Positions 58,750 through 64,000 of a stretch of DNA of 64,000 nucleotides are shown here, piece by piece. Each line of letters starts with the position of its first letter. The first letter of the stretch is position 1. The position numbers and the translations under genes are program-made. Source of the stretch: Deltaproteobacteria bacterium. GTDB taxonomy: Bacteria; Desulfobacterota; Desulfuromonadia; Geobacterales; Pseudopelobacteraceae. The stretch spans positions 32,332 to 96,331 of the forward strand of contig JAJXYO010000030.1 of assembly GCA_021780495.1 (NCBI GenBank). The letters are read 5' to 3'. Under the pieces are notes generated by a model. It saw only the letters and a program-made list of their open reading frames with translations, was not told the DNA's origin and ran no database searches.

Positions 58750-59760
58750 TTACGGCTTCGTCCCTGCCGGGGAGGCTATTTTCCGGCGGGACGGTTCCGT
58801 CCGTGTCACCTTTTTCCAGCCCTTGCCCGGATTAAAGAGTGTGGTTCGCTCGGCCAGCCGGAGCGTTCCCTTGCCGAGATTCTTCTCGTAGATAACACCC
58901 GCCTGATTGACCATAAAGGTCATGACACCGGAATTGCCGTATTCAGCCGGATAGGCGATCATGGCAAAGCCGAGGATCATCCTGCCCTTGACCACATACT
59001 GGTAACTGCCCCCCACGGCACTGGGTCCCTGGCCGGTCAGGACCTTGAAGTAGTAACCGTAGAACGGTGACCGGTTGCCGTTTTTGGTGTCATAGCCTTC
59101 CCTGGCCGCGCGTGCCATCAACGGTCCCAGCGGGCTCTGCTGCTCGCTCTTCCGGTCTTCCCAGTACAGGCCGTCATGGGTGCCCGGGGAGCTGATAATG
59201 CACTGGGCGAATTCCACCTTCCCGCCCCCCCGGCAATCCTTGCTGGCGTATTCCTGCTGGGCGTCCACATAGGCATCCAGCACCTCGATCACCCGCAGTT
59301 CGTTGCGGCCGACCCTGCGCTTCAGGATCTCCTGCTTGCCCTTACCGGCATCGAAGCCCCAGCCGTTCTTCCTCTTGACGATCGGGATCGGCAGTGGCCA
59401 GTCATCGGCGCCGATCTGCAGGAGACGGGTGGTGCTGTTTTTTACTGCCAGGGTGTGCTTCTGCTCGTAAGCCGCCACAAACCGGTCACGTCCGGCGTTG
59501 TCGGCCACACCGTCGCCCGAATAGATCAACTCCCGGCTGCCCGGTCCCAGTATGGCCAGCATGCCCTTCAGATCATCGCTTTTGGCTGCCTCGACCAGCG
59601 CCAGGGCCGCCTGTTCGGGGGTTGCAAAGCGTTTCTGTCGCAGGCCGGCCGCCTGGCAATCGGCGGCGAGAATTACCGTCAGCAGCAGGGCGCTGATACC
59701 GGCCAGCACGGCCAGCCATCCCCCTGCGACCTTCGTGCGCGCGTTCACTGGTGTATACAT
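58750..59760 (-). CDS. DUF2950 exported protein
   Basis: The 336-residue product has a long signal peptide or membrane anchor (GGWLAVLAGISALLLTVILAADCQAA). It then reads like DUF2950: RFATPEQAALALVEAAKSDD, GWGFDAGKGKQEILKRRVGRNE, and PFYGYYFKVLTGQGPSAVGG. The family is unknown in function and often lies beside a DUF3300 gene, as here. The ATG at 59760 follows AGGGAGGA. Confidence 0.85.
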   Translation of the reverse strand: MYTPVNARTKVAGGWLAVLAGISALLLTVILAADCQAAGLRQKRFATPEQAALALVEAAKSDDLKGMLAILGPGSRELIYSGDGVADNAGRDRFVAAYEQKHTLAVKNSTTRLLQIGADDWPLPIPIVKRKNGWGFDAGKGKQEILKRRVGRNELRVIEVLDAYVDAQQEYASKDCRGGGKVEFAQCIISSPGTHDGLYWEDRKSEQQSPLGPLMARAAREGYDTKNGNRSPFYGYYFKVLTGQGPSAVGGSYQYVVKGRMILGFAMIAYPAEYGNSGVMTFMVNQAGVIYEKNLGKGTLRLAERTTLFNPGKGWKKVTRTEPSRRKIASPAGTKP

Positions 59761-59804
59761 ACATCCTCCCTGTGGGGTGTCAGAGTGCCTGCAACGGAGC
59801 GCCG

Positions 59805-61073
59805 TCATCTCCGGCCGCCGCGTGAGCCGCGATCTTCCCGGCGCTGCTGCCCACCGTCGCCGCGCGAGCCTCCAAAGTCCTGCCGCTGCTGGAACTGCCC
59901 GCTGCGGATGCTGATCCCGCCCCGTTCAGCGGCCTTGCGCTCGAAACTGCCTGCACCGATCCCCCGGAAGGGGGACGATTCGCGAATCACCGGTTGCTGC
60001 GGCCTGAGCCCTTCGGTCCTGAAGCGGGGTGTCTCGATCCGTTCCGGGCGGATTTCAGACGGCCGCTGGCGGGTCGGTTCCTGGCGCAACGCCGGGGGTG
60101 TCGCCCGATCCCCGCGCGGGGAGCCGACCTGTGGCGTTCGCTGTTGACGGTCGATCTGCTGCTGCGGATAGCCGCGGCGTTCCCGGTTGTATGGTTCTAT
60201 CCGGGTCGGCCGCGATCCGTAGCGTTCGCTGGTTCGCATGTCGCGGTAGGCAACCCCCCGGCGGTGTCGCGGGTTGTGCCGCCAGAACCCCCCATCATCC
60301 CGCCGGTCGAAACGCTGGCGGTTGAACCTGCCGGTCCGGTCGATATCCACATGGATACGATGCACCCTCCAGTCGAACCGGACCCAGGAGAAGAGGTCGA
60401 AACCGAGGTAGATGCCGGGACTGAAGCTGACGTAGGCCCCACTGTAGAAGCCGGGCGGGTAATACCAGTAATAGGGGGGATAGTCCGGATACCACCAGGG
60501 ACCGTAGACGTAGGCCGGATCATAGACCGGTACGTAGACCACGTCCGGGTTGACCGGTTCGATCCGGATAGCATCCGGATCCACAATCACCTTCTGTTCG
60601 GCGGTGTTGTTGAGGTGCCCCAGTTCCTGGGCCTTGCGGCGCAGTTCCTGGATCGTGGCCATGACCTCCTGCTCCTGCCCCAGAAAGGCATCCCCCAGTT
60701 TGAGGGTCTGGTCCAGTTTTTCGCTCATGGAGGAAAGGATCTGAGGAAAGTGGCAGAGCGCCTTGATGCTGGGGTCCCAAGGCTTGTCCTGCAGGGCGCT
60801 GTCCAGCTCGCTTTCGCTCAGCCCGCTGTTTCGGCTGCGCCAGCGGTCCGCCTCTACCACCTCCAGCGGATAGGTGGACGCCATCAGGATCTGGGCGGTC
60901 AGGGCATCGGGGTAGAGCGCGATCGGCGCCAGCATCTGGGCCAGTTCTTCCCTGTTGAAGCGGTAGGACTGATCGACATCGCCGGCTTCCTGCGCCAGTA
61001 TCCCCGTCGGCATCACGGGCATGGCAAGCATGATCACCGCCATCCCGCACAATGCTACTCGTGCAGCTCTCAT
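59805..61073 (-). CDS. DUF3300 exported protein
   Basis: The 422-residue product has a signal peptide, then a DUF3300 domain: QMLAPIALYPDALTAQILMA, then TYPLEVVEADRW, KALCHFPQILSSMSEKLD and NPDVVYVPVYDPAYVYGPWW. The C-terminal 150 residues are rich in Arg, Gln and Gly and probably unstructured. No function is known. AAAGGAG precedes the ATG at 61073; the longer frame upstream is not supported. Paired with the DUF2950 gene in one operon. Confidence 0.88.
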   Translation of the reverse strand: MRAARVALCGMAVIMLAMPVMPTGILAQEAGDVDQSYRFNREELAQMLAPIALYPDALTAQILMASTYPLEVVEADRWRSRNSGLSESELDSALQDKPWDPSIKALCHFPQILSSMSEKLDQTLKLGDAFLGQEQEVMATIQELRRKAQELGHLNNTAEQKVIVDPDAIRIEPVNPDVVYVPVYDPAYVYGPWWYPDYPPYYWYYPPGFYSGAYVSFSPGIYLGFDLFSWVRFDWRVHRIHVDIDRTGRFNRQRFDRRDDGGFWRHNPRHRRGVAYRDMRTSERYGSRPTRIEPYNRERRGYPQQQIDRQQRTPQVGSPRGDRATPPALRQEPTRQRPSEIRPERIETPRFRTEGLRPQQPVIRESSPFRGIGAGSFERKAAERGGISIRSGQFQQRQDFGGSRGDGGQQRREDRGSRGGRR

Positions 61074-61330
61074 ATGGTCTCCTTTGACGTGATTACGTCG
61101 TTCAGATACCGTTATTATACCACGGGAATGGTAAGATGTTATCGCTGCATTCGTGCCCGGATCCATCCACGGAGCGGGATGGGATGTCCATGGTTTCCTT
61201 TGACAGGCGGGTGGTGGTGGGGTAGAGTGAGGCAAATTTTGGTTCCTTAACGAATTGATCCTTATAATCGGCAATATGCTATATGGTGGAGATATACAAA
61301 TGATGGGACAAACAGACAATAATAAAGGCC

Positions 61331-61373
61331 GCTGAACTGGTAATTATGCCGGTTTTGGCGGTTTTTTGTTTTT
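61331..61373 (+). terminator. Orphan terminator-like hairpin
   Basis: CCGC and AACTGG pair with CCGGTT and GCGG around a short loop, followed by TTTTTTGTTTTTG. No plus-strand gene lies upstream of it, so it may be left from a lost gene. A G8 run follows at 61384-61391. The rest of the gap 61074-61589 holds no gene. Confidence 0.45.
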
Positions 61374-61484
61374 GATAAAGATCGGGGGGGGCATGTTTAA
61401 TTGAGTAGAAATAATTAGGATGTTACTCTGAATACAAACCTTGGTCTGATATCGCTTCAGAATCAGTCTATGCGACTACATCGC

Positions 61485-61560
61485 GTTTCATGAACCGCCG
61501 TATACGGAACCGGACGAACTGTTGTGCAGGCCGACTCCGCGGGAGTTCCCACATTCTACC
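61485..61560 (+). mobile_element. Degraded group II intron tail (domain V/VI-like)
   Basis: TTTCATGAACCGCCGTATAC, then GGAACCGGACGAACTGTTGTG, matches the usual 3' end of bacterial group IIC introns (GAACCGCCGTATACGGAACC, then GTACGTACGGTGGTGTG, from memory). The right side of the stem has decayed. ACTCC and GGAGT then form a domain VI-like hairpin, and the tail ends ATTCTACCCGG. No reverse transcriptase is present. Confidence 0.55.
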
Positions 61561-61589
61561 CGGCTGACAGGCAATAAATGGAGGAAATT

Positions 61590-63817
61590 ATGAGATTACT
61601 GCTGAGCTTTGCCGTATCAATTTGTTTGATCATTAGTATATCACTGGCCGGATGTGGAAATGATCACACGCCAACCGGTTCAATCTCTGAGTATGCCATC
61701 TCCGCGTCTGGGAGCGCTCCAAACGCTATCTCATCCGGGCCTGACGGCAATCTCTGGTATACAGATGGAAAAGGATATATCGGAAAAATCACAACGGGTG
61801 GAGTAATCACCGAGTATGCCGTTCCTGTGGTCGGGAGTTCTCCATATAATATTACTTCTGGTCCTGACGGTAATCTCTGGTTTACTGATATTGGTGGTTA
61901 TATTGGTAAGATAACCACGTCAGGGGTGATCACCATGTATGTCGCTAGTTTTGTGGGCGATATAACATCCGGTCCTGATGGCAACCTCTGGTTTACTAAA
62001 CTTGGTGGATTTATTGGAAAAATTACCACATCTGGTGTTATCACCATGTATACAATTCCCACATTGGGGGGGGGGCAAATGGCATTACAGCCGGTCCTGA
62101 CGGCAATCTCTGGTTTGCAGATGAATTTGGCTATATTGGAAAAATTACCACTGCAGGAATAATCACTGAGTATCCCGTTCCAACCAATAAGTGTACTCCT
62201 TGGAAAATTACTTCTGGCCCTGACGGAAATCTCTGGTTCACAGAATTAAATGGCAATAAAATCGGAAGGATAACCACCGCGGGAGTAATCACCGAGTATT
62301 CTATTCCTACGGTTGGGAGTAGACCGGCTGGTATCATATCCGGTATTGACGGCAATCTCTGGTTCACAGAAACAAATGGCAATAAAATAGGAAAGATCAC
62401 TCCGACAGGAGTGATTACCGAGTATACCGTTCCAACAGCTGCGAGTAATCCAAGCAGTATCACATCCGGTCCTGACGGTAATCTCTGGTTTACTGAAAAA
62501 AATAAAATAGGAGTCGTTAACAGTGGAGGTCCAACAACTGCAACAACTGACAAGGTGATCTCAACGGTTACTGTTATTGATGGAAACAATCAAATAGCAG
62601 CTGTCGGTACAGAACTCCACAATACGCTGGTGGCCTTGATTAAGAACAGTAAGGGGCAGCCAATAGCCGGCCAACTCGTTAACTTTAATGTAGTTTCAGG
62701 CGGTGGAAGTGTGTCTGCAGGTGCCGCAACCTCAGATGCAAACGGTTATGTCAGAGAACGTTGGACGCTGGGGACTACTGCAGGAGTCAACAGGCTTGAG
62801 ATAAGCGCGGTTGATTCATCAGGAAAAGCAGTTGTTTTTACTGCTTTTGATGCGGTTGCTAGTGCAGGACCTCCTCAGTCGATCAGCATATCTTCAGGCA
62901 ACGGTCAGAGTGGAACTCGACTTCAACCTCTAGCGTCCCCGATAACGATCGTTGTTTCAGACTCATATGGTAATCCCGTACCAAACATCTTAATAACGTT
63001 CTTAGCAGACAATGGCGGTTCAGCATCTCCCGAATCTGTTACTACGGATGCTTTAGGAACCGCCACAACAACATGGACTCTCGGACAGTTGGTCGGAAAC
63101 CAGACATTAAGCGCTGCAGTAGCTGGTCTCAACCTCGCAACCATTAATGCAACAGCTCAAGTACCAGTTAGTGCGGCAACGCAGATTACAAAAGTATCTG
63201 GGGATTTTCAAAACGTAAACCAACATTCATTGTTGTCACAACCATTAGTAGTCAAAGTAACAGATGTACTTGGTAATCCTGTTTCGAACACATTGGTAAC
63301 TTTTTCATCGTCAACCGGGAGTTTTTACCTAAATCCCTTATCCGTATTGAAGGTTAATTCTACAGGTACAGGTAAGCCAGATGTGATGACAATCGTAAAA
63401 ACTGATAGTTTTGGCTATGCAAGTTGGTCAGGCTATATTCATTCCGCAGGGACTCTGATGATCAATGTCGCCGTTGAGGGAGTTACTCCTGTCGAATTTA
63501 CTGTAAATTCATCTGCATCTACTCACAGATATGATGGTGTGTATTATTGCACTTCAGAGTCATGGATGAGTTTTCAGGGCATGACTGTTGTTGACGGTTT
63601 ATTTTATTTGTGGAATTGGGGGGTTCAGTCTGGAGCTTTGAATGAAGTAGATGGTACTTTCTACCTGCGATACTATAATTTTAAATACACAGAAGTTGTA
63701 CATGGCTCATTGATGGTTGACTCTCTCCAGAGAGCTACAGGGGCTGGAACCGATCAATCTACTGGTCAACTTAATCCGCTCCCACCACCAGTAGCTTTTA
63801 CCTGCGTTAGAGAATGA
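61590..63817 (+). pseudogene. Vgb-like beta-propeller / Ig-like lipoprotein, frameshifted at a G10 run
   Basis: The gene starts at the ATG at 61590 (GGAGGAA before it) with a lipoprotein signal ending in LAGC. Seven repeats with SGPDGNLWFT-type cores follow, as in virginiamycin B lyase-like propellers. At 62066-62075 a run of ten G breaks the frame, and the frame stops at 62162. One added G restores a 742-codon frame whose fourth repeat then aligns exactly with the others. The restored C-terminus has three Big_1-like Ig domains (for example PIAGQLVNFNVVSGGGSVSA). The gene is visibly more AT-rich than its neighbours. Confidence 0.8.
62066..62075 (+). repeat. G10 homopolymer at the frameshift
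   Basis: Ten consecutive G follow TT and precede CAAATGG. G10 places the gene out of frame; G11 (or G8) puts it in frame. Such runs are known slippage sites in phase-variable genes. Confidence 0.9.
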
Positions 63818-63836
63818 AACAGCATCCTGTGTCTCC

Positions 63837-63861
63837 AGAGGCCATGACGGACACGGCCTCT
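63837..63861 (+). terminator. Hairpin after the lipoprotein gene
   Basis: AGAGGCC pairs with GGCCTCT around an 11-base loop, 19 bases after the stop, with only a weak T-content after it. From 63862 to the window edge I see no supported gene. Confidence 0.5.
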
Positions 63862-64000
63862 CTCCGGTTAGTTACTCAACTTTCGCACCGACATAAGCGG
63901 TGGTAACGCTTTTGTTTATACGCTCTGAGTCAGTATTTCCAGGCCGGAATTAGCAGCATCCGTTGCAACATGGCCGGTATTCCGGCTACAAAAGAATCAA

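Noticed and set aside
59994..61250. Long plus-strand frame (418 codons) over the DUF3300 gene
   Set aside because: It is a shadow of the minus-strand gene, which has a signal peptide, a clear DUF3300 domain and a strong ribosome binding site.
63862..64000. Possible gene at the right edge
   Set aside because: Short frames on both strands are closed by stops within the window and have no start or binding site.

Overview
The window reads as a chromosomal segment of a Geobacter/Pelobacter-type bacterium (Desulfuromonadales/Geobacterales). Pointers are a triheme c-type cytochrome, the hopanoid genes shc, hpnA and hpnH, the selenium-associated YedF/DUF3343 pair, several GspE/PilB/PilT-family ATPases, DUF4388 and HDOD proteins, PAS/Cache sensor kinases, two sigma-54 activators, a tungsten-type aldehyde oxidoreductase, and BirA-type control of a bioBDA operon. 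The assignment is inference from gene content; no database was searched.

Layout. 1-5517: end of a FecR-like exported protein, nudC, mltG, then an HDOD protein with an MshEN-bearing PilB-like ATPase. 5652-10556 (minus): a translation and secretion operon, ffh-rpsP-khpA-rimM-trmD-RNA methyltransferase-rplS, followed past a terminator by rnhB. 10724-17470: yedF/DUF3343, a small membrane protein, a DUF721 protein, a triheme cytochrome, a PilT-like ATPase with a DUF4388 protein, and ettA. 17561-20739: a ferritin-like gene and a GspE ATPase. 20991-24931: a PAS/Cache sensor kinase and its sigma-54 response regulator. 25068-28238: a biotin operon (bioB-bioD-bioA) behind a BirA-like operator. 28338-30203: a second NtrC-type regulator and a thioesterase. 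30244-34446: a tRNA-Asp/Val/Asp cluster behind the HU gene, then tRNA-Leu-tig-clpP-clpX. 34565-39805: a SUI1 protein, a two-gene NAD synthetase, YraN, an aldehyde oxidoreductase, a phosphoglycolate phosphatase and a YhbY protein. 40057-46171: hopanoid block shc, then hpnA-dxs-hpnH. 46366-51344: a PAS-diguanylate cyclase and an HD-GYP protein, a likely opposing c-di-GMP pair. 51360-58671: ferredoxin, UbiB-like kinase, a 42-residue membrane protein, a ferritin-like protein, an Old Yellow Enzyme, a thioesterase, and pncB-pncA. 58750-61073: DUF2950 and DUF3300 exported proteins. 61480-63861: a degraded group II intron tail and a lipoprotein gene broken at a run of ten G.

How the genes work together. 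NAD metabolism appears three times: nudC (breakdown), the split synthetase (last step), and pncA/pncB (salvage). Isoprenoid supply (dxs) sits in the same operon as hopanoid side-chain assembly (hpnA, hpnH). Cyclic-di-GMP is a recurring theme, with a synthase, a phosphodiesterase, and an ATPase carrying the MshEN domain that binds this messenger in MshE.

Most notable observations: (i) two degraded pieces of group IIC introns, one a 5' end directly after the gspE terminator (20801 on) and one a domain V/VI-like tail at 61485-61560; (ii) a G10 tract that switches a seven-unit Vgb-like beta-propeller/Ig-like lipoprotein out of frame, a candidate phase-variable gene; (iii) three near-identical 384-bp PAS repeats inside the diguanylate cyclase gene; (iv) a long, potentially structured leader before the ferritin-like gene at 53899.
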